A program made the position numbers and the translations under genes. The notes under the pieces are model-generated. The model was not told the origin of the DNA, made no database searches, and was given only the letters and a program-made list of their open reading frames with translations. Positions 7,601 through 13,615 of a DNA stretch of 18,837 bases are shown piece after piece. The DNA is from Pseudomonadota bacterium. GTDB taxonomy: Bacteria; Pseudomonadota; Alphaproteobacteria; Rhizobiales; Devosiaceae. How positions within the stretch are numbered: position 1 is the first letter of the stretch; each line of letters opens with the position of its first letter. The stretch lies in assembly GCA_023433775.1 (NCBI GenBank), contig JAEYTY010000168.1:1-18837 (forward strand), read 5' to 3'.

Positions 7601-8141
7601 ATTCGATATAGAAGCGATCACCGAAGAGATCGGCCAGCCGGTCCAGCCGCCGGACGGCATTGGCGTCCTGCCCTTGCGAGAACGCCATGTCGATGGCCCC
7701 TTCCGGACCACCCGAAAGGCAGATAATGCCGTCGAGAGCGTCGCGGCGCAGCCAGTCGAGGCTAACCCGCGCCAGACCATTCTCGCCATCGAGATAGGCC
7801 CGCGACACCAGTTGTGAGAGATTGGAAAAGCCGCTTTCGGACTGGGCCATCAACACGACGCTGGATTTTCCGACCCAGGCCGTATGGCCGCGTTCGCTGA
7901 TCCGTTCTTCGGCAGCGGCAAAGTCAATCGGGAGTTCGACGCCGATCAGCGGCTGCAGCCCCTTCTTTGTGGCCTTTTCGGAGAATTCGAGAGCCCCGAA
8001 CAGATTGCCCGTATCCGCGATTCCCAGCGCCGGCTGCGCGTCCTCTACCGCCAGCTTCAGGATCGTTTCGAGCTGTAGCGCGCCTTCCAGCAGGGAATAG
8101 GCGGAATGGACGTGAAGGTGAATGAAGCCGGGGCCGTGCAT
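4686..8141 (-). CDS. dnaE: DNA polymerase III subunit alpha
   Basis: This is the replicative C-family polymerase. The 1151-residue protein has the usual DnaE1 order: N-terminal PHP domain starting HLHVHSAYSLLEG (residues 8-20), the palm region with GPGRGSGAGSLVAY, the catalytic PDFDIDF at 415-421 (Asp416 and Asp418), the fingers block YGFNKSHAAAYAWVSYQTAY, an HhH region and a C-terminal OB fold. PHP motif 2 reads ADTGN (42-46), with Thr where active PHP exonucleases have His, so proofreading probably rests with DnaQ. ATG 8141 is chosen because GAGGAG lies 6 nt before it; a GTG at 8174 and an ATG at 8147 are also in frame. No clear promoter lies in the 76 bp upstream, so it may share the transcript of the LexA-controlled micro-ORF. 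The stop codon lies in a repeat. Confidence 0.97.
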   Translation of the reverse strand: MHGPGFIHLHVHSAYSLLEGALQLETILKLAVEDAQPALGIADTGNLFGALEFSEKATKKGLQPLIGVELPIDFAAAEERISERGHTAWVGKSSVVLMAQSESGFSNLSQLVSRAYLDGENGLARVSLDWLRRDALDGIICLSGGPEGAIDMAFSQGQDANAVRRLDRLADLFGDRFYIELQRHGRPQEAAVEPRLVDYAYRKGIPLVATNEPFFRSAKEHEAHDALLAIAGGTVVAQTERRKLNDQSYFKTRAEMVELFSDLTEALDSTVEIAKRISYRPRTRDPILPRFAAASDGGDEAAVAAEAQALRDMAIEGLDQRLALTGLAPGKTEAEYRDRLDFELDIIQKMKFPGYFLIVADFIRWAKAHDIPVGPGRGSGAGSLVAYATTITDLDPLRYNLLFERFLNPERVSMPDFDIDFCQDRREEVIRYVQDKYGTQQVAQIITFGTLQARAVLRDVGRVLQMPYGQVDRICKMVPANPADPWTIERTMTEVPQFRQMAEEDETVGQLIEVSKVLEGLLRHASTHAAGIVIGDRPLQQLLPLYRDPRSDMPVTQYNLKWVEPAGLVKFDFLGLKTLTTIRYAVEMAKLKGVELDIDAIPIDDAATYKLYARGDTYGIFQFESAGMRRALMELKPDRIEDLIAMNALYRPGPMDNIPSFIDRKHGREDVDYPHVALKEVLDETYGIIVYQEQVMQIAQLLSGYSLGEADMLRRAMGKKIKAEMDAQRVRFREGAGPQGVSEGLADTIFDLLAKFANYGFNKSHAAAYAWVSYQTAYLKQHFPHEFYAASMTLDMAQTDKLADFRREASKKGIEVVPPCINRSEVVFSVKDDRIHYGLSAVKGVGRAMAEHIVEVRGDVPFKDLGDFARRVDPRVLSKRTLETLVNAGAFDALAPRREIAFAAIDAVIGTAQALTSDRSSGQVSMFDSVEEEPFRLPAGVPVWDSTERADRELAAIGFHLSAHPLDAYADLFDKMRVQKWSDFERAVKDGAGAGRLAGTISSRNDRRTRKGTPMMILTLSDQSGSYEVIAFSEQISQYGSILQPGVSVMLNVGADERADGISLRLMSAELIDGLAERVDRRLTVFAADAKALGSIGAQLKKGGNGTVSLVVIRDGGAREYEIELPGKYAVSDQVAGGIKALDGVTDVQFA

Positions 8142-8158
8142 GAGCATCTCCTCATTCC

Positions 8159-8198
8159 AGCTTGTGGCAGTCACAGGCCCGCGGTCAAACCACGAGCT
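8159..8198 (-). other. Imperfect inverted repeat between the micro-ORF and dnaE
   Basis: Arms AGCTTGTGG (8159-8167) and CCACGAGCT (8190-8198) match at 8 of 9 positions around a 22-nt GC-rich loop. No T-run follows. It may influence read-through from the micro-ORF into dnaE, or translation of dnaE. Its role is unknown. Confidence 0.3.
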
Positions 8199-8217
8199 TG
8201 CGACAATCCACAGCCCA

Positions 8218-8316
8218 TCACGCGAAACGGGTCAGAATGTCCATCCAGGTGAGCGATCCGATTGTGAAAGCCCCGAGGGTCACGAAGGCGGCGAAGTCCT
8301 TGAAGAAATCCAGCAT
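8218..8316 (-). CDS. 32-residue SOS-controlled membrane micropeptide (SidA-like in design)
   Basis: This short frame encodes 32 residues: it starts MLDFFKDFAAFVTLG, continues AFTIGSLTWMDI and ends LTRFA. Residues about 9-24 form one uncharged hydrophobic segment with short charged flanks, so a single-span inner-membrane peptide is likely. Support for expression is good: AGGAG lies 6-7 nt before the ATG, and a predicted promoter with a LexA box in its -35/-10 spacer gives a leader of only about 20 nt. The design recalls Caulobacter SidA, a 29-residue LexA-controlled membrane peptide that inhibits division through FtsW. Homology cannot be judged by eye, and a division role is an inference. dnaE follows 76 bp downstream on the same strand. 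Confidence 0.6.
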   Translation of the reverse strand: MLDFFKDFAAFVTLGAFTIGSLTWMDILTRFA

Positions 8317-8341
8317 CTGCGTCTCCTGTTTCTGTAATGTT

Positions 8342-8370
8342 CTTATATGTTCCTTATTCGTTCTCGTCCA
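8342..8370 (-). promoter_or_regulatory. Predicted promoter of the micro-ORF
   Basis: On the minus strand TGGACG (8365-8370; CTGGAC in the alphaproteobacterial register) and TATAAG (8342-8347) are exactly 17 nt apart. Transcription would start about 20 nt before the micro-ORF ATG. The LexA box fills most of the spacer, so repressor and RNA polymerase binding would exclude each other. Confidence 0.6.
8349..8363 (-). promoter_or_regulatory. LexA (SOS) box GAAC-N7-GAAC, with a third half-site
   Basis: Two GAAC half-sites in direct orientation are separated by GAATAAG, exactly the GAAC/GTTC-N7 direct repeat known for LexA of Alphaproteobacteria. A third GAAC follows at 8339-8342 after 6 nt and overlaps the -10 element. 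The position inside the promoter spacer suits repression by LexA and induction after DNA damage. Confidence 0.7.
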
Positions 8371-8508
8371 GACAGGAACAGCGGTGAAACCGGGGACAGC
8401 GCCTTTTTGGTTAGGAAGTCATTAATAGATGCGCGTGCCAGCCGGGAGTCGGCAAGCGGCATCGCCCGCGCTTACGCACGCGGCGGATCGATTTGACGCA
8501 CGATGCGG
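8371..8508. other. lolD 3' flank and region upstream of the SOS promoter
   Basis: No gene is seen here. Just after the lolD stop a two-tier fold is possible: outer arms GCATCG/CGATGC, inner arms CCGCG/CGCGG. It lacks a T-run and is at best a weak terminator for proS-lolC/E-lolD. Confidence 0.3.
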
Positions 8509-9195
8509 CTAAAGCGTGTGCGGCACCACGAGGCCGTCGCGCAGGGTGACGATGCGGTCAGCGCGACGTGCGAGGTCGTGATTGTGCGTGGCGATCAGCG
8601 CGGCTGCGCCCTCATTGCGGATGAGGCCTTGCAAGGCCTCGAACACTAGATCGCTGGTGCCCGGATCGAGATTGCCCGTCGGCTCGTCAGCGAGGATGAC
8701 ACGCGGACGATTGGCAGCGGCGCGGGCAATGGCTACGCGCTGCTGTTCGCCGCCAGACAATTCGGCTGGCCTGTGCGACGCGCGCGGATCGACACCCAGC
8801 AGATCGAGCAGTTCATGCGCGCGTCTATTGGCCGCCTCCGGCCCCTGCCCGGCTATGAGCTGCGGCATGGCCACATTTTCGAGCGCGGTGAATTCGGGCA
8901 GCAGGTGGTGGAACTGATAGACATAGCCCACGGTGGAGCGACGCAATTGGGTGCGCGCCCGGTCCCCCATCTTGCTGGTGGCCTGGCCGACGATTTCGAC
9001 CTCGCCGGCCTGCGGGCTTTCGAGCAGGCCGCAGATATGGAGCAGCGTCGATTTGCCTGCGCCCGAGGGCGCGACCAGCGCGACGAGTTCGCCGCTTTCG
9101 ACGGTAAGGTCGGCAGCCTCGAGCACGCGAACCATGCGCTCGCCCTCGCCATAATGGCGGTGCACGCCCGACAGGCGCAGATGCGGCTTACTCAT
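8509..9195 (-). CDS. lolD: Lipoprotein-releasing ABC transporter, ATP-binding subunit
   Basis: LolD powers release of outer-membrane lipoproteins from the inner membrane to the carrier LolA. The 228-residue ATPase shows Walker A APSGAGKST (42-50, with Ala in place of the usual first Gly), Q-loop Gln94, ABC signature LSGGEQQ (146-152), Walker B VILADEP (166-172) and H-loop His204. LolD-type traits include FHHLLPEFTALENV and EPTGNLD. ATG 9195 is chosen over an upstream in-frame start because it overlaps the permease stop by 8 bp and has GGAGG 9 nt upstream. It would be co-translated with the permease gene. Confidence 0.95.
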   Translation of the reverse strand: MSKPHLRLSGVHRHYGEGERMVRVLEAADLTVESGELVALVAPSGAGKSTLLHICGLLESPQAGEVEIVGQATSKMGDRARTQLRRSTVGYVYQFHHLLPEFTALENVAMPQLIAGQGPEAANRRAHELLDLLGVDPRASHRPAELSGGEQQRVAIARAAANRPRVILADEPTGNLDPGTSDLVFEALQGLIRNEGAAALIATHNHDLARRADRIVTLRDGLVVPHTL

Positions 9196-10555
9196 AGCGC
9201 AGGGCCTCCACCGGGTCATATTGGGCCGCGCGCCAGGCCGGATAGATGGTGGCGAGGAAACTGAGCCCCAGCGCCATGCAGACCACGACCGTCACTTCAG
9301 TCGGGTCAGTGCGGCTGGGCAGTGAAGAGAGGAAGAAGACCTCGGGCGGGAAGATAGTGACGCCCAGCAGATCCGATATCGCCGCGCGCAGGCTTTCGGC
9401 ATTGGCTGCCACGATGAGGCCGATCACCGTTCCGGCCAGTGTGCCGATAACGCCGATGGCGGTGCCCGTGATGGAGAAGATGCGCATGATGGCACCGCGC
9501 GTCGCGCCCATGGTGCGCAGCACCGCGATATCGCGCCCCTTGTCCTTCACCAGCATGATGAGGCTGGAGATGATGTTGAAGGCGGCAACCAGGATGATCA
9601 TGGATAGAATGGTGAACATCACCACGCGCTCAACCTGCAGCGCCGAGAAGAAGGTTTCATTGCGCTGCTGCCAGTCGGTCAGCACCAGCGGACGCACGCC
9701 GGGGGCCGCTTGCAGGCGCTCGCGCATGACCCCGACCGCGTCGGGATCGTCGATAAACACTTCCACTGCACTGGCGCGCGGAATGCGCTCATAGGCGGCG
9801 TCGATTTCCTCGTCGGTCGCCAGCGGATCAAGCGGCCCCATGCCGGGCTTGAGCTGTTCATCGACCAGCTTGAAATAGTCCTGCGCCGCCTCAAGCGGCA
9901 TATACATATAGAAGCTGTCGAACTCGACCATGCCCAGATTGTAGATGACATTGACCGGATAGGAGCGGATCTGCGGCGTGGAGCCAAAGGGCGTCATCGA
10001 GCCATCGGGATTGATGATCTGCACCTGATCACCCAGGCCGACGCCGAGCGACTGCGCCAGGCGATAGCCGATGGCCACGCCCTTGCCCTCGTCCCAGCTA
10101 TCAAAGCCCCCCTGCTCGGCCGAATTATAAAGCAGGCTCAGCTTCTTGAGATTTTCCTCGTCCATGCCGCGCACCGAGACGCCGCTGGAATTGCCTCGGC
10201 CCGAGGCCAGCACCTGGCCCTCGACGAAATAGACGGCGAACTTGACGCCATCGACTTCTTCCAGCGCCGCCACCGTTTCCTTGTAGTCGGTGAACTTGCT
10301 TTCGATGGGAAAGGCCGTGAAATGGCCATTGAGCCCCAGGATCTTGTCGAGCAGCTCGCCACGAAATCCGTTCATCACCGACATGACGACAATCAGCGTC
10401 GCCACGCCTATCGCGACCCCCACCATGGTGAGGCTGGCGATCACCGAAATGAAGGCCTCCTTGCGGCGCGCGCGCAGATAGCGCCCGGCAATGAGCCATT
10501 CGAAACGGGAGAATGGCCGGGTTGTCCGGACCTGGTGCGCGCCGTCGTCGGTCAA
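9188..10555 (-). CDS. lolC: Lipoprotein-releasing ABC transporter permease, LolC/LolE family
   Basis: This is the membrane partner of LolD. The 455-residue protein has the four-helix MacB/FtsX-type layout: one helix near residues 36-61, a large periplasmic domain (about 65-305), then three helices near 311-334, 359-380 and 415-437, ending YPAWRAAQYDPVEALRYE. Only one LolC/E-type gene is present beside lolD. Many alphaproteobacteria use a single permease, presumably as a homodimer (an inference), so the symbol could equally be lolE or lolF. The best start is a TTG at 10553-10555 that overlaps the proS stop as TTGA. No ATG occurs before the first helix, so the start is less certain than the identity. 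Confidence 0.93.
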   Translation of the reverse strand: MTDDGAHQVRTTRPFSRFEWLIAGRYLRARRKEAFISVIASLTMVGVAIGVATLIVVMSVMNGFRGELLDKILGLNGHFTAFPIESKFTDYKETVAALEEVDGVKFAVYFVEGQVLASGRGNSSGVSVRGMDEENLKKLSLLYNSAEQGGFDSWDEGKGVAIGYRLAQSLGVGLGDQVQIINPDGSMTPFGSTPQIRSYPVNVIYNLGMVEFDSFYMYMPLEAAQDYFKLVDEQLKPGMGPLDPLATDEEIDAAYERIPRASAVEVFIDDPDAVGVMRERLQAAPGVRPLVLTDWQQRNETFFSALQVERVVMFTILSMIILVAAFNIISSLIMLVKDKGRDIAVLRTMGATRGAIMRIFSITGTAIGVIGTLAGTVIGLIVAANAESLRAAISDLLGVTIFPPEVFFLSSLPSRTDPTEVTVVVCMALGLSFLATIYPAWRAAQYDPVEALRYE

Positions 10556-11901
10556 ATGTCGGTCATCCGCTGGGGTTCGATCAGGCCCTTGAGGCGCTCG
10601 ACCGCCCCCGAGAGGGGCAGCGTTTCGCGCTCGCCAGTCTTGCGATGCTTGATCTCGACTTCGCCCGATTTAAGGCCGCGGGGCCCGACAATGAGCTGAT
10701 AGGGAATGCCGACCAGATCGGCCGTGGCAAATTTCGATCCCGCCGGCTGGTCGCGGTCATCATACAGCAGGTCGAGACCGGCGCCATTGAGCTCGGCATA
10801 AAGCGAGTCGCAGGCCGCGTCGGTATCGGCGTCGCCGGCCTTGAGATTGATCAGCACCGCCTCGAAGGGCGCCACGGAAACCGGCCAGATAATGCCGTTC
10901 TCGTCATGGCTGGCTTCAATAATGGCGGGAACAACGCGGGTCAGCCCGATGCCATAGGAGCCCATGTGCACCACGGTTTCCTTGCCGTCCTGCCCTGTGA
11001 CGCTGGCCTTCATCGGCTCGGAATATTTGGTGCCAAAATAAAAGATATGGCCCACTTCGATGCCGCGCGCCGAAACGCGCTTATCCTCGGGGACAGCGGC
11101 TTCATAGGCGGCGTGGTCAACCATTTCCTCGGTCGCGGCATAAAGCGAGGTCCAGTCATCGACGATGGGCTTCAGATTGCCGCGGAAATCGGTGTCCTGG
11201 GCCGGAATGGGCTTGTCCAGCAGGTCACGATGGCAGAACACGGCGCTTTCGCCGGTTTCGGCCAGGATGATGAATTCATGGCTCAGGTCACCACCAATAG
11301 GGCCGGTGTCGGCGCGCATCGGAATGGCGGTCAGGCCCATCCGGGCATAGGTGCGCAGATAGGCTACGAACATGCGCTCATAGGCGGCAACGGCGCGGTC
11401 CTTGTCGAGATCGAAGGAGTAAGCGTCCTTCATCAGGAATTCGCGGCTCCGCATGGTGCCAAAGCGCGGGCGCACCTCGTCGCGGAATTTCCACTGGATG
11501 TGGTAGAGATTGAGCGGCAAGTCCTTGTAGGACTTCACATAGCTGCGGAAGATGTCGGTGATCATTTCCTCATTGGTCGGGCCATAGAGGAATTCGCGCT
11601 CGTGCCGGTCCTCGATGCGCAGCATTTCCTTGCCATAGGCATCGTAGCGGCCCGACTCGCGCCACAGATCGGCGGACTGGATGGTGGGCATCAAGAGTTC
11701 AATCGCACCGGAGCGGTTTTGCTCCTCCTCGATAATCTTCTGTACCTTCATCAGCACTTTGTAGCCCAGCGGCAGCCAGGAATAGAGGCCCGAAGCCTGC
11801 TGGCGCACCATGCCGGCGCGGAGCATCAGACGGTGCGAAACGATCTCGGCTTCCTTGGGCACATCGCGCAGGACCGGCAAAAAATAGCGGGAAAGGCGCA
11901 T
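10552..11901 (-). CDS. proS: Prolyl-tRNA synthetase, short form without editing insertion
   Basis: ProRS attaches proline to tRNA-Pro in the cytoplasm. The 449-residue class II enzyme shows the ATP-site residues GPTNEE (107-112), motif 2 from FRDEVRPRFGTM into RSREF (139-155) and motif 3 GSYGIGLTR (314-322), then the anticodon-binding domain (about 340-449). E. coli ProRS has about 570 residues because a ~180-residue editing domain (INS) lies between motifs 2 and 3. That region is short here (about 160-310), so mischarged Ala-tRNA-Pro must be cleared by a free-standing enzyme such as ProXp-ala (an inference). ATG 11901 has GGAG 6 nt upstream. The stop overlaps the next gene, giving proS-lolC/E-lolD. 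Confidence 0.96.
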   Translation of the reverse strand: MRLSRYFLPVLRDVPKEAEIVSHRLMLRAGMVRQQASGLYSWLPLGYKVLMKVQKIIEEEQNRSGAIELLMPTIQSADLWRESGRYDAYGKEMLRIEDRHEREFLYGPTNEEMITDIFRSYVKSYKDLPLNLYHIQWKFRDEVRPRFGTMRSREFLMKDAYSFDLDKDRAVAAYERMFVAYLRTYARMGLTAIPMRADTGPIGGDLSHEFIILAETGESAVFCHRDLLDKPIPAQDTDFRGNLKPIVDDWTSLYAATEEMVDHAAYEAAVPEDKRVSARGIEVGHIFYFGTKYSEPMKASVTGQDGKETVVHMGSYGIGLTRVVPAIIEASHDENGIIWPVSVAPFEAVLINLKAGDADTDAACDSLYAELNGAGLDLLYDDRDQPAGSKFATADLVGIPYQLIVGPRGLKSGEVEIKHRKTGERETLPLSGAVERLKGLIEPQRMTDI

Positions 11902-11979
11902 GACAACTCCGGAAAAAAGCGCTTCGACTCGTGACTTTTGTTGATGCGCACTAAAATCCTAACCGTCCATACGATGCAA

Positions 11980-11994
11980 GCATGGAAGCCATGC
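11980..11994. repeat. 6-bp inverted repeat between divergent proS and the RNA element
   Basis: GCATGG and CCATGC flank a 3-base spacer. The site lies just upstream of the plus-strand RNA promoter and upstream of proS, so it could be an operator or a small hairpin. Nothing in the sequence names a regulator. Confidence 0.3.
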
Positions 11995-12003
11995 AGAATC
12001 TGC

Positions 12004-12032
12004 TTGGCAGAGCGAAAAACACTTGTTAGGGT
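12004..12032 (+). promoter_or_regulatory. Predicted promoter of the RNA element
   Basis: TTGGCA (12004-12009, 5 of 6 to TTGACA) is followed after 17 nt by TAGGGT (12027-12032), which keeps the key T, A and final T of a -10 hexamer. The start would be near 12039, immediately before the first hairpin of the RNA element. Confidence 0.5.
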
Positions 12033-12038
12033 CCCCAC

Positions 12039-12178
12039 CAATAAAACAAAGGCGGCCCAAACCGCCGGACGTCGACAACGTCAAGGGAGGAGCGTTGGCA
12101 GCCGCTTTTAGCGTGCCTAAGACCAGCGTATTGTCGATCAAACTCAATTCAGCAGGGCCTTCGCGCCCTGCTTTTTTG
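12039..12178 (+). ncRNA. Structured ~140-nt RNA: small RNA or attenuated leader of the yjbR-like gene
   Basis: A promoter precedes and an intrinsic terminator ends this stretch. Visible pairings are: 5' hairpin GGCGG/CCGCC (12051-12066); a long-range stem TCGACAA (12072-12078) with TTGTCGA (12131-12137); inside it a hairpin with arms TTGGCA/TGCC-t-AA and tip CGCT-TTT-AGCG (12095-12120); and the final terminator. The purine-rich AAGGGAGGAG (12083-12092) stays in the internal loop. The next gene starts only about 20 nt after the terminator, so this may be a riboswitch-like attenuator or an independent small RNA. No known class was recognised. Confidence 0.5.
12151..12177 (+). terminator. Intrinsic terminator
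   Basis: AGCAGGGC (12151-12158) and GCCCTGCT (12165-12172) form an 8-bp stem around CTTCGC, directly followed by a run of six T (12172-12177). It is the best terminator in the window and lies 19 bp before the yjbR-like start codon. Confidence 0.85.
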
Positions 12179-12196
12179 TTTGCGGAACAAAGCACT

Positions 12197-12523
12197 ATGG
12201 CCGAAAGCAAATCCTTCACGCGAATTGCGCTCGGCCTGCCGGGCACGACCAGCGCACCGCATTTCGACCGCACGGCCTTCAAAGTAAAACGCATCTTTGC
12301 GACGCTGGCAGGTGATGGGTTTAGTGCAAACCTGAAGTTCACGCCCGATGAACAGGAATTCAAGTGCCAGGTGGCGCCGGAGCTGTTTCAGCCCATCGAC
12401 AATGCCTGGGGCCGGCAGGGCTGGACCTGCATGATGCTCGATCCTGCCACCGATGATGACCTCACAGCTGCGCTCACCATGGCGCATGTGCACGCCGTTC
12501 CGGCAAAACCGCACAAGCGCTGA
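12197..12523 (+). CDS. MmcQ/YjbR-like protein
   Basis: This 108-residue protein has the YjbR (cyay-like fold) pattern: ALGLPGTTSAPHFDRTAFKV near the N-terminus, IFATL, a central NLKFTPDEQEF strand, and WGRQGWTCMML followed by LTAALTMAHVHAV at the C-terminal end. The family is often labelled MmcQ/YjbR DNA-binding, but its biochemical role is not firmly known. ATG 12197 is chosen because the family homology starts there; an upstream in-frame stretch covers the RNA terminator. The ribosome-binding site is weak. The terminator just upstream implies low expression, or regulation by read-through. It converges on the AraC-type gene, with 7 bp between the stops. Confidence 0.85.
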   Translation: MAESKSFTRIALGLPGTTSAPHFDRTAFKVKRIFATLAGDGFSANLKFTPDEQEFKCQVAPELFQPIDNAWGRQGWTCMMLDPATDDDLTAALTMAHVHAVPAKPHKR

Positions 12524-12530
12524 CGCTGCG

Positions 12531-13484
12531 TCAAGCGGCGCGGCGAAGATGCCCCGGCGTATCGCCGAACAATTGCTTGAATGCGCGCCCGAACGCCGCC
12601 TCGGATTGATAACCGGCGCTGCGGGCGATCTGCCCGATGGAATCCCGCCCGGTGAGAATGGCGAGCCGCGCCTGTTGCAGCCGCCAATCCGCCAGATAGC
12701 GCATGGCCGGCTGGCCCACCACCTGCCTGAACCGCGCCGCAAAGCCCGAGCGCGACATACCGGCAAGGCTCGACAGGTTTTCCAGCGTCCAGCCTCCATG
12801 CGGCTCGCGATGCATGGCCGCCAGCGCCCGTCCAAGCTGTTGGTCGCGGAGAGCCGCCAGCCAACCCGTTTGCGCGGCCGGGGCCGCGTCGAGCCAGGCG
12901 CGGATCGCCTGGATGATCAGGATATCGGCCAGCCTTGTGATGACGGCTTCCCCGCCCGGCTTGAGCGCCGCCGCCTCATGGGCGATGAGGTCCAGCGTGC
13001 TGCGCAGCCATCCATCGGCGGCATCATGCCAGCGATCCACCATCAACACGTCAGGCAGCAGATGGACGAGCCGCCGCGCCGCCACATCGTAAAAGGACAC
13101 GACGCCGGTCATGACCCGCGTTATCGGACCATCCCCGCCAATCGTCATCATCTCATAGCGTTCGCTGATTTTCGTCGCCGGCAGATCGAACAGCGGCACA
13201 GCGCGCTGACCCGGTGCACTGACAAATTCCACCGGCGTGCCATGCGGCAGCACAACGAGGCTCCCCGCCCGCGACAGCACAGCCTGCTGCCCCGGCAGCT
13301 TCATCCAGCCCTCGCCGGACATGATGACGATGAACAGCATGGATCGCTCCATGCGCGGCATCGCCACGCCCCAGGGCGCCGCCAGTTCGGCGCGGCAATA
13401 AAGCGTGCCGTTGAGCCGCAGCATGTGAAGCACCTCACCCAGCGGATCGACGGCGTCAGGCGGATGAAAATGGACGTCGGACAT
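12531..13484 (-). CDS. AraC-family transcriptional regulator with cupin N-terminus
   Basis: This 317-residue regulator has an N-terminal cupin-type effector domain (about 10-190; PWGVAMPRMERSMLFIVIMS and LVVLPHGTPVEF are typical) and a C-terminal double helix-turn-helix (about 225-317). The first HTH lies around TLENLSSLAGMSRSGFAARF and the second around SIGQIARSAGYQSEAAFGRA. Close relatives of this type are usually encoded next to a short-chain or NmrA-like oxidoreductase that they control; here such a gene is divergent across a 131-bp gap. The effector is unknown. ATG 13484 starts at the family N-terminus, but its ribosome-binding site is poor. Confidence 0.92.
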   Translation of the reverse strand: MSDVHFHPPDAVDPLGEVLHMLRLNGTLYCRAELAAPWGVAMPRMERSMLFIVIMSGEGWMKLPGQQAVLSRAGSLVVLPHGTPVEFVSAPGQRAVPLFDLPATKISERYEMMTIGGDGPITRVMTGVVSFYDVAARRLVHLLPDVLMVDRWHDAADGWLRSTLDLIAHEAAALKPGGEAVITRLADILIIQAIRAWLDAAPAAQTGWLAALRDQQLGRALAAMHREPHGGWTLENLSSLAGMSRSGFAARFRQVVGQPAMRYLADWRLQQARLAILTGRDSIGQIARSAGYQSEAAFGRAFKQLFGDTPGHLRRAA

Positions 13485-13509
13485 GCTTTGGGTCTCAAAC
13501 TATGCGCCA

Positions 13510-13540
13510 CGTCCGCTAGTTTGGACGATCTGCATATAAT
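13510..13540 (+). promoter_or_regulatory. Divergent control region: inverted repeat and TATAAT
   Basis: Between the AraC-type gene and the oxidoreductase are CGTCC/GGACG arms 8 bp apart (13510-13527) and a perfect TATAAT (13535-13540) suited to the plus-strand gene. The matching -35 is poor, as expected for an activator-dependent promoter. The assignment is an inference. Confidence 0.4.
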
Positions 13541-13615
13541 ACTGGCCGCATGACGATGGAAAGTCCAGTCCGTCTATCCGACCTGTCTCCCCGCAACCTC
13601 ATTGGGAGACCTTTT

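Noticed and set aside
10513..11934. A 473-codon plus-strand frame opposite proS
   Set aside because: It mirrors proS almost exactly, and its product resembles no known family, whereas proS is unmistakable.
12044..12066. Minus-strand terminator GGCGG/CCGCC followed by TTTGTTTT
   Set aside because: It would end transcripts of the AraC-type gene only after ~470 bp of antisense to the yjbR-like gene. It is better explained as the 5' hairpin of the plus-strand RNA, though bidirectional use cannot be excluded.
12039..12178. Assignment of the RNA element to 6S RNA, SRP RNA, tmRNA or a named riboswitch
   Set aside because: The conserved sequence blocks of these classes (for example the SRP domain IV loop or the tmRNA tag and CCA end) are not visible, so no family name is given.
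12023..12196. Upstream in-frame extension of the yjbR-like gene
   Set aside because: The extra 58 codons would run through the RNA hairpins and the intrinsic terminator, and family similarity begins at 12197.
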